This document shows, one piece after another, positions 44,742-53,997 of a DNA stretch of 64,000 nt (position 1 is the stretch's first letter; each line of letters begins with the position of its first letter). The translations under genes were made by a program, and so were the position numbers. Origin of the DNA: an uncultured Enterocloster sp. (GTDB taxonomy: Bacteria > Bacillota > Clostridia > Lachnospirales > Lachnospiraceae); the NCBI GenBank assembly GCA_944384065.1, contig CALWRY010000002.1:80161-144160 (forward strand), in the 5' to 3' direction. The notes below the pieces were generated by a model. The model had not been told where the DNA came from, did no database searches, and saw only the letters and a program-made list of their open reading frames with translations.

Positions 44742-44773
44742 AAATCAGGCAGACAGCAGTGTCTGCCTGATTT
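44742..44773 (+). terminator. 14-bp perfect hairpin after the WXG100 genes (possible attenuator)
   Basis: The arms 44742-44755 and 44760-44773 pair without mismatch around the loop GCAG. Only three T follow, so it may act as a partial terminator or 3' stabiliser, letting the small substrates be made in excess over downstream genes. Confidence 0.55.
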
Positions 44774-44789
44774 ATGAAAGGGAGAAAGC

Positions 44790-45059
44790 ATGGAAAAGAA
44801 AAATTATTTGCCGATTGGCTCCATCGTGCTTCTAAAAGATGGCAAAAAACGGCTGATGATCTGCGGAAGAAAGCAATATGTAAAGAGTGAGAATAAAGAA
44901 TATGATTATATGGGCTGTCTGTATCCGGAAGGCACTCTGGGAAACGGGAAGGCGGTGTTGTTCAACCAAGAGGACATCGGTAACCTGTATTTTATTGGAT
45001 TCCAGGATATCGAGGAGTTCCACTACAGGGAATTACTAAACAAAGAAGAAAATGCTTGA
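44790..45059 (+). CDS. DUF4176 T7SS accessory protein
   Basis: An 89-residue, beta-rich protein (YLPIGSIVLLKDGKKRLMI, then YDYMGCLYPEG and NLYFIGFQDIEE), matching DUF4176 proteins found beside T7SSb effectors in Firmicutes. Function is unknown; position suggests a cytosolic adaptor for the following substrate. Start at 44790, 64 nt after the last WXG100 stop. Confidence 0.75.
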   Translation: MEKKNYLPIGSIVLLKDGKKRLMICGRKQYVKSENKEYDYMGCLYPEGTLGNGKAVLFNQEDIGNLYFIGFQDIEEFHYRELLNKEENA

Positions 45060-45083
45060 TATTTTTAGGCGGGAGGCCGAAGA

Positions 45084-46073
45084 ATGGGGAGTTTTTCAAC
45101 GAGAATAAGCGGAATGCGGAACTCGGAAAATGAATTCGAAGATTACGCGGGACAGGCAGCCGGGCTTTGCGATTCCATTGAATCTATAAGAAGCAGCCTG
45201 GAGATTCCTGCAGTGGCGCAGGATCAGGTGCAGAGAAATTTACGCCAGCTTTTGGAGCGATGTGAGCAGCACCGCGCGGCTCTGCTGGTACTGTCGGGGA
45301 AGATGGGAGAAATTGTCAGCCTGTATGTTGATGCGGAGCAGCGGATACAAGGAGAGCCCCCGGCAGAAGCTGCCGGATCTGCCCCAACGGAGGCTGCCCC
45401 AGCGGAGATTTCTCCGATGGAGGAAGGATGGGAATCGCTGCAAGATTATCTGCTTGATGCCATAGAGCAGGTTCTTTTTGGAAGCTTTACGGACAGCAGC
45501 AATCTTCTGGGAATCGTTGGAAGCGTGCTAGTGGGATGCACACCGGTAGGGTGGATCGCGGATATACGCGACATTTTCGGAGACATCTATCAGATAGCTA
45601 AGGACGGAGGCACGACTGCGGAATGGATCACACTGGCGGTTGACGTGGTGGCTATCATTCCTGGAGCGGATATCCTGAAATATTCGGACGAGTTCGCGGA
45701 CTTTCTGAAGCACGCGGACAACCTGCCGGATGTAGTGAAGAAAGGCGGCGACATCATCGAGGGTGTGACCGATTACACGCGGGGGGTGTGGAAGTCTGCG
45801 GATGACATTATCTCGAAGGTGGACGATGTGACGGACAATATATTTAAAAAGGTGGACGATGTGCTGCCGGATCTGCCCGAATCGGTCCAGGAAGGTATTG
45901 ATAAAGCATATAACACCCTTCAAAAGGAGATTGGAGAGTCGACCGTCGGAGGGGCGATCAAGGATGTGGCGATGGATGCCGTGGATCTGGAAGGAAAGAT
46001 TATTGACGGCATAGCTTCCGGAATTGACAGCCTATTTGGAGGGAACGAGGAAGAAGCCCCGGCACTCACATAA
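45084..46073 (+). CDS. Putative T7SS substrate with N-terminal WXG/LXG-like domain and pre-toxin-like region
   Basis: A 329-residue protein. Residues 1-88 form a helical hairpin ending in YVDAE (81-85). A Pro/Ala/Glu linker follows, then a hydrophobic Gly-rich stretch (about 145-215: LLGIVGSVLVGCTPVGWIADIRD) like the pre-toxin linkers of LXG polymorphic toxins. The C-terminal 110 residues are amphipathic, with Lys/Val/Asp repeats (KVDDVTDNIFKKVDDV), and show no recognised toxin motif. It may be a membrane-acting effector or a toxin-less homologue. The start follows GGGAGGCCGAAGA. Confidence 0.65.
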   Translation: MGSFSTRISGMRNSENEFEDYAGQAAGLCDSIESIRSSLEIPAVAQDQVQRNLRQLLERCEQHRAALLVLSGKMGEIVSLYVDAEQRIQGEPPAEAAGSAPTEAAPAEISPMEEGWESLQDYLLDAIEQVLFGSFTDSSNLLGIVGSVLVGCTPVGWIADIRDIFGDIYQIAKDGGTTAEWITLAVDVVAIIPGADILKYSDEFADFLKHADNLPDVVKKGGDIIEGVTDYTRGVWKSADDIISKVDDVTDNIFKKVDDVLPDLPESVQEGIDKAYNTLQKEIGESTVGGAIKDVAMDAVDLEGKIIDGIASGIDSLFGGNEEEAPALT

Positions 46074-46087
46074 GAAGGTGGGAGAGG

Positions 46088-46510
46088 ATGAAAAAAAGAA
46101 TTGCAGCAACGGCAGCGTTACTGCTGTCAGCGGTATTTATGATAATAATGACAGTGTTGTCCTTGAACCGCTATCTGTGCATGACTGAGCATTATCCGGA
46201 GAAATATGTACAGGTGCAGGTGTACGAGGATCCTGCAGATCACAGCAGAAAACCATCAGAATTTGACAGGGGAAAGGCGGTTTATAGAAGGCGCTATATT
46301 TATAATAACGTGTATTACCGGACTAAAATATCCCGAGAGGAATTTGACGATACATTTTACGTCTGTGAAGACAATCCATCCAAGATGTACTCTCAGACCG
46401 ATTTGGAGCATCCGGGAAAATATATTCTTATGGCGGTGATGCTTGCTTTTGGGGGAATCGTGTCCCTGGGGGCAGGAGTCATAATTCTGGTCAGAAAAAA
46501 GGAGATATAA
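46088..46510 (+). CDS. Small two-helix membrane protein, unknown
   Basis: A 140-residue protein with membrane helices at about 8-28 and 112-136 and an extracytoplasmic loop of about 80 residues (YPEKYVQVQVYEDPADH...). It follows the putative effector by 14 nt, a place where immunity proteins or small secretion-channel components often lie. I cannot choose between these. Confidence 0.5.
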   Translation: MKKRIAATAALLLSAVFMIIMTVLSLNRYLCMTEHYPEKYVQVQVYEDPADHSRKPSEFDRGKAVYRRRYIYNNVYYRTKISREEFDDTFYVCEDNPSKMYSQTDLEHPGKYILMAVMLAFGGIVSLGAGVIILVRKKEI

Positions 46511-46522
46511 GGAGAAAGAGAA

Positions 46523-47131
46523 ATGCCTGCGTTCAATGTATCTGCCATCCAGGTGATGCTGGTGGTACTGGCAGTTATCGTAATCGCGGCTATAATTATC
46601 GCCGCAGTCGTTTTATCGAAAAAAAAGAAGAAAACCGAAAATTTCCATACCCTGCGCCAAGAGCTCGCCCATACGCAGGAGGTCATCGAGCTTGAAAAGA
46701 CAGGAAAAGAAAATGCGGAGGCGATCCGGCAGATGCAGAAGAACATTCGGAAATTTGAGGACGATGATATTAAGACAAGGAATCTCTTTTCAGACAGTGA
46801 TATCGGGCTTTTCAGCTATTATATTGAGCTGCAGGATATTAAGACGGGGGAAAGATTTACAACCGGAATCGCAGGCTCGATTACTATTGGACGCCGTCAG
46901 GAATGTAATCTGGTATTCAACCGTCCTACGGTGTCAGGAATTCACTGTGAAATTCAGATAGAAGAAGGCGGCCTTGTGCTGACCGACCAGCATTCCAGAA
47001 ACGGGACATTTATCAATGGGATCCGCGTTGGCGCAAGCACCCGTCTGGATTCCGGAGTAATCCTGCGTCTGGGCCAGGAAGAATTTTTGGTGACAGTCAG
47101 CGACTTCCGCCATCAGCCGGATACGATGTAA
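46523..47131 (+). CDS. Membrane-anchored FHA protein
   Basis: A 202-residue protein with an N-terminal membrane helix (residues 9-30), a cytosolic helical linker and a C-terminal FHA domain (about 110-195) with the phosphothreonine-binding pattern IGRRQECNL, SGIHCEI and HSRNGTFINGIRV. Expected to dock phosphorylated partners of the kinases encoded downstream at the inner membrane face. Confidence 0.85.
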   Translation: MPAFNVSAIQVMLVVLAVIVIAAIIIAAVVLSKKKKKTENFHTLRQELAHTQEVIELEKTGKENAEAIRQMQKNIRKFEDDDIKTRNLFSDSDIGLFSYYIELQDIKTGERFTTGIAGSITIGRRQECNLVFNRPTVSGIHCEIQIEEGGLVLTDQHSRNGTFINGIRVGASTRLDSGVILRLGQEEFLVTVSDFRHQPDTM

Positions 47132-47166
47132 AGGAAAATATTTATATAAGCAGCAAGGAGGTACCT

Positions 47167-47778
47167 ATGAATTTACAAAAATGCAGCAAGGGACACTATT
47201 ACGATGGGGATACATATACAAGCTGCCCTCACTGCCGGGCACAGGGAAATTCGGACAACCAGACAGTAGCTCTGGATATAGCCCCCTCTGGCGCGGCAGA
47301 AACCGCCACATCCGTTCTGGATGACAGTCCCACCCTGTCTGGAGTGGTGCAAGCCGTCACAGAGGGAGTTGCTAACGGGCTACCGGGTGACGATCAAAAG
47401 ACAGTAAGCTTTTTCTCAGAAAGCCCAATTCTGGCAGAAAGACAGCCAGTGGTAGGCTGGATGGTATGCGTGAAGGGCAAACATTATGGGGAAGACTTCC
47501 GCCTGAAATCCGGCCGGAATTTTGTGGGCAGGGGCGACAATATGGATGTATGCCTGAGGGATGAGAGTACAGTTTCCAGGGATCGCCACGCTATCCTGAT
47601 TTATGAGCCCAAGCAGAATGTTTTTTTGGCCCAGCCTGGGGAGTCAAAGGAGCTTATATACCTCAATGGAAATGTTGTGCTTACACCCACAGTCATGAAG
47701 AAAAATGACATTTTACAGGTGGGGGACGTGTCGCTGATGCTGATCCCTTGTTGTGATGAGATGTACCACTGGGAGTAA
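47167..47778 (+). CDS. Zinc-ribbon plus FHA protein 1
   Basis: A 203-residue cytosolic protein. The N-terminus is a zinc-ribbon-like module (CSKGHYYDGDTYTSCPHC). An acidic linker with DDQKTVSFF follows, then an FHA domain (about 90-195; FVGRGDNMDVCLRDESTVSRDRHA). It is paralogous to the protein at 49580. The threonine-containing linker could be a kinase target (inference). The start follows CAAGGAGGTACCT. Confidence 0.8.
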   Translation: MNLQKCSKGHYYDGDTYTSCPHCRAQGNSDNQTVALDIAPSGAAETATSVLDDSPTLSGVVQAVTEGVANGLPGDDQKTVSFFSESPILAERQPVVGWMVCVKGKHYGEDFRLKSGRNFVGRGDNMDVCLRDESTVSRDRHAILIYEPKQNVFLAQPGESKELIYLNGNVVLTPTVMKKNDILQVGDVSLMLIPCCDEMYHWE

Positions 47779-47830
47779 AGAAAATCTGCGTAATTAAATT
47801 AAGCAATATCAGATAATGGAGGGTAGAAAA

Positions 47831-48811
47831 ATGACAGGAATGATTGGATCGATAGGATATATGTCTGACATATACAGCTTCTTTGCGAGTATGCTTGCAC
47901 TGCTGGCAGGCATGCTGTGGCTGACGGTTCCCATTGTAATTATTCTGCTGCTGGTTCCTTATGCCCTGACCGGATATGCGGTTATGCTTACTGGGCGGAA
48001 GGCAGGATTGGACACGGACTGGATGGCATATATTCCGATTGCAAGGCAGTTATACCAGATGCAGATTGCTCGCTGCCCTTGGTGGTATATTTTCCTGTTT
48101 AAGGAGGGAACCGCCCACAACGTCATCCTGATTTTGCTGTCCCAGATACTGTTTGCCGGTGTGAGGGGGCTCAGCGTGGCGTTCACGGTTTTTGGACTTA
48201 TCATTCTGCTGGCTTACGTGGTGGCGTCGCTGGTATTCACGTTCTTTTATTACAGGGAATTTTATCAGCGCTTTGGTTTCCATAAATACACAGCTTTTAT
48301 CGAAATCGTTTGGACAACGGAATTTATTGGAACAATTTTCCAGATGTATATTGCATTTTCACGCTCTGTCAAATATCGGGAAGGAACGGTCGAAGATTTG
48401 GACTATCTGTATTCCTCTCAGGGAGCTGCGGAGTGCCAGGATGATGGGAGGACAGTTGCCCTCCATCAGATGTCTCCGCAGGAGGTGAAGCGTCCTGCAA
48501 AGATTACGGGAATTGCCGGAAAATATGCGGGTGCGTCCTTTGACGTGGCTGATGGGGAAGAGGTAATATTTGGGCGTTCTGCCGCAGAGGCCAATATCGT
48601 CTTTGATCAGTATGAGACAGATATCAGCAGGCGCCATTGCAGTGTGCGCTATGACGCGATGTCAGACCAATTTGTGGTGACCGATTATTCGACCAATGGA
48701 ACGTATGCGGGAGATGGCCGCATGTTTACGCCAAAACAGGCGGTATCCGTAGAGCGGGGGACGATCATTTATCTGGGAAAGAATAGGAAGAATTCCTTCC
48801 GGCTTGGCTGA
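47831..48811 (+). CDS. Polytopic membrane protein with C-terminal FHA domain
   Basis: A 326-residue protein with four or five membrane helices in residues 10-185 (DUF5684/signal-peptidase-like layout: YIPIARQLYQM between helices) and a cytosolic FHA domain at about 225-320 (FGRSAAEANIVFD, SRRHCSV and STNGTYAGD). It would hold an FHA docking site at the membrane. The start at 47831 follows TGGAGGGTAGAAAA. Confidence 0.8.
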   Translation: MTGMIGSIGYMSDIYSFFASMLALLAGMLWLTVPIVIILLLVPYALTGYAVMLTGRKAGLDTDWMAYIPIARQLYQMQIARCPWWYIFLFKEGTAHNVILILLSQILFAGVRGLSVAFTVFGLIILLAYVVASLVFTFFYYREFYQRFGFHKYTAFIEIVWTTEFIGTIFQMYIAFSRSVKYREGTVEDLDYLYSSQGAAECQDDGRTVALHQMSPQEVKRPAKITGIAGKYAGASFDVADGEEVIFGRSAAEANIVFDQYETDISRRHCSVRYDAMSDQFVVTDYSTNGTYAGDGRMFTPKQAVSVERGTIIYLGKNRKNSFRLG

Positions 48812-48838
48812 GGCCAGTAAGAAAAGGAGGGGACAAAG

Positions 48839-49567
48839 TTGATTTCTTATTATTTGATGACGGATAAGGGAGATCGCGGCAATAATGAGGACAATGTAGG
48901 GATGTACCGGATGGGGCAGGAATACTGCTTTGCGCTGGCGGACGGGTTGGGCGGCCACGGAAAAGGAGAAGTTGCTTCACAAATAGCGGTGGAGCAGGCT
49001 GTCAAAACCTTTGCTCAGATAGGCAAAGCATCAGGAGAGTGTCTTGCAGAAGCCTTTCAAAGCGGGCAGAATGAAATCCTGGAAATGCAGAGGCGGGATC
49101 GGACAGCCGGTGATATGAAGACAACGCTTGTGCTGCTTCTTGTTGGGGAGGAGCTGATCCGCTGGGGCCATATAGGAGATTCACGCCTTTATTATTTTGA
49201 AAATGGCAGATTGGTGGGAAGGACAATGGATCACAGCGTCCCGCAGATGCTGGTTGCTGCCGGCGAGATTAAGGAAAAGCAGATCCGCCGCCACCCTGAT
49301 CGAAACCGGCTGCTGCGTGTAATGGGAGTTGACTGGGAAGAACCCAGGTATCAGATGGCGGAACCAATCAAAAGCACTTCGGGGCAAGCGTTCCTGCTGT
49401 GTTCGGACGGCTTCTGGGAGTGGATTGAGGAGAAAAAAATGACAGCCTGCCTGAAAAAAGCATCTACCCCGCAAATGTGGCTGGAGTCCATGGCGGAAAT
49501 TGTCAGGAGACAGGGAAGAGGACAGAATATGGATAATTACTCAGCGGTAGGAGTGTGGATCAGTTAG
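48839..49567 (+). CDS. PP2C-type Ser/Thr phosphatase 1
   Basis: A 242-residue PPM/PP2C phosphatase. The metal motifs are GDRGNNEDN (start) and LADGLGGHGKGE, with GDSRLYYF in the middle and CSDGFWEWI and the C-terminal QNMDNYSAV metal site. It would remove phosphates from Ser/Thr kinase targets. The TTG start at 48839 has an excellent ribosome site (AAAGGAGGGGACAAAG), so the rare start likely tunes expression. Confidence 0.92.
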   Translation: MISYYLMTDKGDRGNNEDNVGMYRMGQEYCFALADGLGGHGKGEVASQIAVEQAVKTFAQIGKASGECLAEAFQSGQNEILEMQRRDRTAGDMKTTLVLLLVGEELIRWGHIGDSRLYYFENGRLVGRTMDHSVPQMLVAAGEIKEKQIRRHPDRNRLLRVMGVDWEEPRYQMAEPIKSTSGQAFLLCSDGFWEWIEEKKMTACLKKASTPQMWLESMAEIVRRQGRGQNMDNYSAVGVWIS

Positions 49568-49579
49568 GGAGGGATACAG

Positions 49580-50113
49580 ATGGCAGTTATCAGATGCGGT
49601 CAGGGACACTATTATGATGATGAAAAATTTTCCCAATGCCCTTTCTGTGGAATTTTTGTAAATGCCCAGCATAATCCAGCATTGCAGAATACGGTGTTTA
49701 TGGAAAACACAGCGCCAAATCCCTCGGACGATCAAAAAACCATTGGGTATTATTCCGGAATCCGGGGCAATGATTTTGTGACTGGCTGGCTCGTATGCGT
49801 AGAGGGGCCGGAAAGAGGACGAGATTACCGGCTTTCCCATGGCTTTAACCGGATCGGAAGGGACTATAACATGCCGGTCTGCATTGTGGATGATCCGCAG
49901 ATCAGCCAGGAAAATCACTGCTCCGTTGTGTACGATGAGAGGAGCAACACATTTTCACTAGTTCCCTCCGGCGGCAATCTTACATATTTGGGAGATGAGC
50001 TGGTGAGCCATCCCGTGCGGCTAAAGACCGGTGATATTATCCGTATCGGCGCGAGCAGTTTTGAGTTTGTGGCATTTTGCCGGGAGGGAAGAATATGGGA
50101 AAAAGAACAGTAG
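49580..50113 (+). CDS. Zinc-ribbon plus FHA protein 2
   Basis: A 177-residue paralogue of the protein at 47167: a zinc-ribbon-like start (CGQGHYYDDEKFSQCPFC), a short linker with DDQKTIGYY and an FHA-like domain (about 70-170; RIGRDYNMPVCI, SQENHCSVVY). It sits between the phosphatase and the VWA-FHA gene and overlaps the latter by 19 nt. Confidence 0.8.
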   Translation: MAVIRCGQGHYYDDEKFSQCPFCGIFVNAQHNPALQNTVFMENTAPNPSDDQKTIGYYSGIRGNDFVTGWLVCVEGPERGRDYRLSHGFNRIGRDYNMPVCIVDDPQISQENHCSVVYDERSNTFSLVPSGGNLTYLGDELVSHPVRLKTGDIIRIGASSFEFVAFCREGRIWEKEQ

Positions 50114-51786
50114 GCGTGTTTATTGCGGCCGCCGCCAGCCTGCTTTTTTCCTTTGGGATACAGGCAGCTCAGGGGGAGGAAGCGGTTCGGATTGAACAGA
50201 TCGACTTGAACGCCCCCACAGCCACGGTCTATGGTTATGGGCTGGATGGGGAAGGAGAAGCGGAGGCTTTTCTCGGCGAAGAGAGGCTGCAGCTTCTCTC
50301 GGCCCAGCCGTTTGAGACGACCGGCGAGGGGATCCAATATTACCTTCTGCTGGATGTATCCGACTCGATGCCGGAGGCGTATTTTGACAAGATCAAGAGC
50401 GGAATTGCCAGCTTCTACGGAGCGCTTGGCTCGGATGATAGAATCAACTTTATTACTTTTGGGCAAGAGGTTCTTGTGAGAAAAGAGGGAAAGGCAGGGC
50501 CGGAAGAGATTGCGGCAGTTCTCTCGGATATTGACAACAGGGATCGGCGCACCCTTCTGTTTGAGGCGGTCAGCCAGGCGGCGGGCATGACGGAGAAAGC
50601 GGGCGCTGGCGGTGGACGCCGGGTGATTATAGCGATTTCTGATGGGGAGGACGTAGCGGAAGGGCAAAAAGTATTGCCGGAAGTTCTGGATGAACTAAAA
50701 GAAAAGAGCATTCCGGTCTATGGCCTTTGCATTGAAGATACCGCCAGAAAAAATATCAATGGCTTTGGAGAATTTACACGTGCGTCCGGAGGGGATATCA
50801 CAATATTTGATGAGTCCCAGGCAGAAACAGTCTTGTCCCAGCTGAGAGAACGCCTTTTGCGTGCGGATGTAATGCAATTTGAGGCATCTTCCAATCGAAT
50901 CAGCAATCAGTATGAAACATTCTCTCTTTACCTTTCCGGGAGGGAGATGCCCTTGACTTATGAGGTGTTTTCTGGACGATGGATACCGGATACAAACCCG
51001 CCGGTCATTCTTTCTGCCAGGCAGCTGGAAGGCAGAAAGCTGGAGGTGACTTTCAGTGAGGCAGTGACAGGGTTTGAAACAGCCGCTAATTACAGCATCC
51101 GTAAAGATGGAAATGTCATTCCTATCAGCGCCGTGGCACAGTCTGAGGAAAAAGAAAATACAGTAATCCTGACGGCTGCAGAGGCATTGGAGGCAGGAAC
51201 CTATACGCTCTCCTGTTCCAATATCTGCGACGATTCCCAGGAAGCCAATCCGGTGGAAAATACGCTTTCCATTACGCTTAATGCAAGCGATCCTGTGATA
51301 GAGCCGGAAGAAAGGCCGATATGGCCGTTTATCCTGCTTGCTGTTTTACTTGCAGGCGCTTTGCTTGCCGCCGTTTTTGTATTTTATCGGAAGTTAAAAA
51401 AGAACAGGGGAGTCGTCTTTGTAGAAGGGAAGCCGGTTTTGGCATCTTCTGTTGACATCAGGCAGCACGTAGCGGTTGTTCCCGCACAGAAGAAAAAGGC
51501 GGAACTCTTCGTATCATCAGGAGGAAAAAAACCAGTCAGGCTGGAGGTTGCCATTGATAAAAGCATTATCATTGGACGCTCCAGCATATGCGACGTGTTT
51601 TTTGATGATAAACGCATGTCTCGACAGCATTTTGCTCTCGAATGGGATGGAAAGGATATGTATATTACAGATCTGGATACGACAAACGGAACAGCAGTTG
51701 ACGGTGTAAAAATAAACGGGAAGAGGCGTCTGGATAATGGAGCACAGATTGCTGCCGGCTCGGAGGAAATCCGAATTAAGTGGTAG
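50095..51786 (+). CDS. Surface von Willebrand A domain protein with cytosolic FHA domain
   Basis: A 563-residue protein with a signal peptide (1-24), a VWA domain (about 80-270) bearing the metal-adhesion motif DVSDS, a beta-sandwich region (about 300-400), one membrane helix (about 412-434) and a C-terminal FHA domain (about 475-560; IGRSSICDVFF, SRQHFAL, TTNGTAVDG). Such an outside-in layout could couple extracellular ligand binding to intracellular phosphothreonine signalling. The start at 50095 follows GGGAGGGAAGAAT. Confidence 0.85.
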   Translation: MGKRTVGVFIAAAASLLFSFGIQAAQGEEAVRIEQIDLNAPTATVYGYGLDGEGEAEAFLGEERLQLLSAQPFETTGEGIQYYLLLDVSDSMPEAYFDKIKSGIASFYGALGSDDRINFITFGQEVLVRKEGKAGPEEIAAVLSDIDNRDRRTLLFEAVSQAAGMTEKAGAGGGRRVIIAISDGEDVAEGQKVLPEVLDELKEKSIPVYGLCIEDTARKNINGFGEFTRASGGDITIFDESQAETVLSQLRERLLRADVMQFEASSNRISNQYETFSLYLSGREMPLTYEVFSGRWIPDTNPPVILSARQLEGRKLEVTFSEAVTGFETAANYSIRKDGNVIPISAVAQSEEKENTVILTAAEALEAGTYTLSCSNICDDSQEANPVENTLSITLNASDPVIEPEERPIWPFILLAVLLAGALLAAVFVFYRKLKKNRGVVFVEGKPVLASSVDIRQHVAVVPAQKKKAELFVSSGGKKPVRLEVAIDKSIIIGRSSICDVFFDDKRMSRQHFALEWDGKDMYITDLDTTNGTAVDGVKINGKRRLDNGAQIAAGSEEIRIKW

Positions 51787-51810
51787 GGGATTTTCTGAGC
51801 GGAGGAATCT

Positions 51811-53163
51811 ATGAAATATGAAGGTAGTTTTTGCCCAAACTGTTTTGACACGGGCTATGCAAACGGTGAATGCCCCAAATGCGGCTATCGGGAGGCTTAT
51901 TGCCAAAGGACGGCGAGAGCCCTGCCCAGCGGGGTGGTTTTAAACAAACGATATATTATAGGAAAGGTTCTGGGCGAAGGAGGATTTGGGATCACATATA
52001 AGGCCTGCGATCTCGTGGGCGGGCGGATTTGTGCCGTCAAGGAGTATGCGCCGGCAGGGGCCGGACGCCGTATGGAGGATGGCGTTACGGAGGAAGTGGT
52101 AACGCGGCGAATGGAGGAAATGTATTACAGAGGCCTAGAGCGTTTCATGGAGGAGACGCAGATTCTCCGCCGGCTGGGAAACATTCCTGCGGTTGTCAAC
52201 ATATTTGATTGCTTTTGTGAAAATCATACCGCCTATTTTGCGATGGAATTTCTGGACGGGGCTAATTTAAATCAGATTGTCCGGGTTTCCAGACATCAGC
52301 TTCCATTTGATGAGATTACCGGCATTATTTTGCAGGTGGCGTTAGCCATGGATAAAATTCACAAGGAGGCAAATATTTTCCACAGGGATATCAGCCCGGA
52401 AAATATTTTTATTACGAGGGACAACAAGGTTAAGCTGATTGATTTCGGCAGCGCAAAGGAAGTAGAACAGCAGATGAGCCAGGAGTATTCGGTTCTTCTA
52501 AAACTGAAATTTTCCCCGCCGGAACAATACGCGTCAAAAATGCCTCAGGGGCCTTACACGGATGTTTATGCGCTGGCAGCTACTTATTATTATGCCTTGA
52601 CAGGTCTTAATCTTCCGACGGCGATGGATCGGCTGGCTGGAGAGACGTATGTATCTCTGAAACAGATGAATATGGGAATTTCCGATCAGGTATCTGACGC
52701 AGTGGATAGGGCGCTGGAGCTGAACTACCAGAAGCGGACTCAGACAATGGAAGAATTTGCCAGAGGTATTTCGCAGGAAAATGGGCGCCATGGACAGCCG
52801 AAAGCGCCTTGTGCCCGTATGATGCCCTATGCGGAGGTTTTGGCTGGTCAGATGATGGGAGCCCGCTGGGTGCTTCCACTAAATAAGGAAGTGAGAGTTG
52901 GACGTTCCCGAAGGGACAGCCAAATAGCCATTCATGGACATCCAGAGATCAGTAAGATACATTGCCTCGTTTTGTACGATGAGGAAAAAGATTTGTTTTA
53001 CGTTAGAGATCTTTCAACAAATGGGACTTTTGTGAATGGGCGGAAATTAGAGTACAACAGAATATGCCCAGTAAGGCCGCAGAGCAATGTGGCATTGGCC
53101 AGCCCTGCCTGCATTATCAGGCTGGGCACGGATTCTGTAAATATGGATAGAGCGCAGGAGTGA
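51811..53163 (+). CDS. Cytosolic Ser/Thr kinase with FHA domain
   Basis: A 450-residue protein. An N-terminal zinc ribbon (CPNC, CPKC) is followed by an intact kinase domain (about 45-310): GEGGFGITY, AVKEY, HRDISPEN, DFGSA and SPPEQY. A C-terminal FHA domain (about 350-440; VGRSRRDSQIAI, SKIHCLV, STNGTFVNG) could bind its own or partner phosphosites. No membrane helix is present. The first of three active-looking kinases in the T7SS locus; a PP2C gene follows 10 nt later. Confidence 0.92.
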   Translation: MKYEGSFCPNCFDTGYANGECPKCGYREAYCQRTARALPSGVVLNKRYIIGKVLGEGGFGITYKACDLVGGRICAVKEYAPAGAGRRMEDGVTEEVVTRRMEEMYYRGLERFMEETQILRRLGNIPAVVNIFDCFCENHTAYFAMEFLDGANLNQIVRVSRHQLPFDEITGIILQVALAMDKIHKEANIFHRDISPENIFITRDNKVKLIDFGSAKEVEQQMSQEYSVLLKLKFSPPEQYASKMPQGPYTDVYALAATYYYALTGLNLPTAMDRLAGETYVSLKQMNMGISDQVSDAVDRALELNYQKRTQTMEEFARGISQENGRHGQPKAPCARMMPYAEVLAGQMMGARWVLPLNKEVRVGRSRRDSQIAIHGHPEISKIHCLVLYDEEKDLFYVRDLSTNGTFVNGRKLEYNRICPVRPQSNVALASPACIIRLGTDSVNMDRAQE

Positions 53164-53172
53164 CAGACGCGG

Positions 53173-53997
53173 ATGAATACAATGAGGCAAGTACGGTGGG
53201 AGGATCCCTGCCTGGAAATTGGCATGCAGAGCATCATAGGTACAAGACAGAGCCAGCAGGACTTTGTGTACCTCGCTTCCGATGAGGAATGCACGCTGGC
53301 AGCCGTATGCGACGGCATGGGAGGCATGGAGGCGGGAGAACGCGCGAGCAGAAAGGCTGTGGAAATATTGGGATCGGCTTTTCTTTCCAGAGATAAGAGC
53401 TTACCGATCCCGGATTTTTTTCTCTCTCAGGCAGAGGCGATGAATCAGGGAGTATGCTCTCTTTTGGGAGAGGGGGGCAAGAGGCTCCGCGCAGGAACTA
53501 CAATAGCGGCTGCGGCGATTCAGTCAGGCAGGCTGTATTGGCTGTCCATCGGGGACAGCAGACTCTATATTCTCAGGGACGGCAGGATGCAGCAGATAAA
53601 CAGAGAGCATAATTATCGTTTGACTTTGAAAGAGTCGCTAAAGAGCGGAGTGATCAGCCGGGAACAGTATGAAAGGGAAGAACATTCCAGGCAGGCTGAG
53701 GCTTTAATCAGCTATCTGGGAATCAACCGCCTCACCCTAATGGACAGGAACCTGGTTCCCTTTGAGATGCAGAAGGAAGATATAGTCCTGCTCTGCAGCG
53801 ATGGACTGTACAAAAGCCTTACGGACAGTCAGATACAGGCGCTGATAGAGGACAACGCTTTTGATCCGATGATAGCAGCGGATCGCCTCTGCGCTATGGC
53901 GCTTTCTAGGGGCGGGGGGATTCAGGACAATACATCTGTATTGATTTTGCGGTATCAACCGACAGAAAAAGGGAGGGCAAATTCGTGCGGTGCTTAA
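53173..53997 (+). CDS. PP2C-type Ser/Thr phosphatase 2
   Basis: A 274-residue PP2C phosphatase with the motifs TRQSQQDFV, VCDGMGGMEAGE, IGDSRLYIL, LCSDGLY and IQDNTSVLIL. It lies between two kinase genes and overlaps the second by 13 nt, so kinase and phosphatase are co-expressed. The upstream ribosome site is weak. The first metal motif is slightly unusual (DF in place of the usual DxxG surroundings), but the rest is complete. Confidence 0.9.
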   Translation: MNTMRQVRWEDPCLEIGMQSIIGTRQSQQDFVYLASDEECTLAAVCDGMGGMEAGERASRKAVEILGSAFLSRDKSLPIPDFFLSQAEAMNQGVCSLLGEGGKRLRAGTTIAAAAIQSGRLYWLSIGDSRLYILRDGRMQQINREHNYRLTLKESLKSGVISREQYEREEHSRQAEALISYLGINRLTLMDRNLVPFEMQKEDIVLLCSDGLYKSLTDSQIQALIEDNAFDPMIAADRLCAMALSRGGGIQDNTSVLILRYQPTEKGRANSCGA

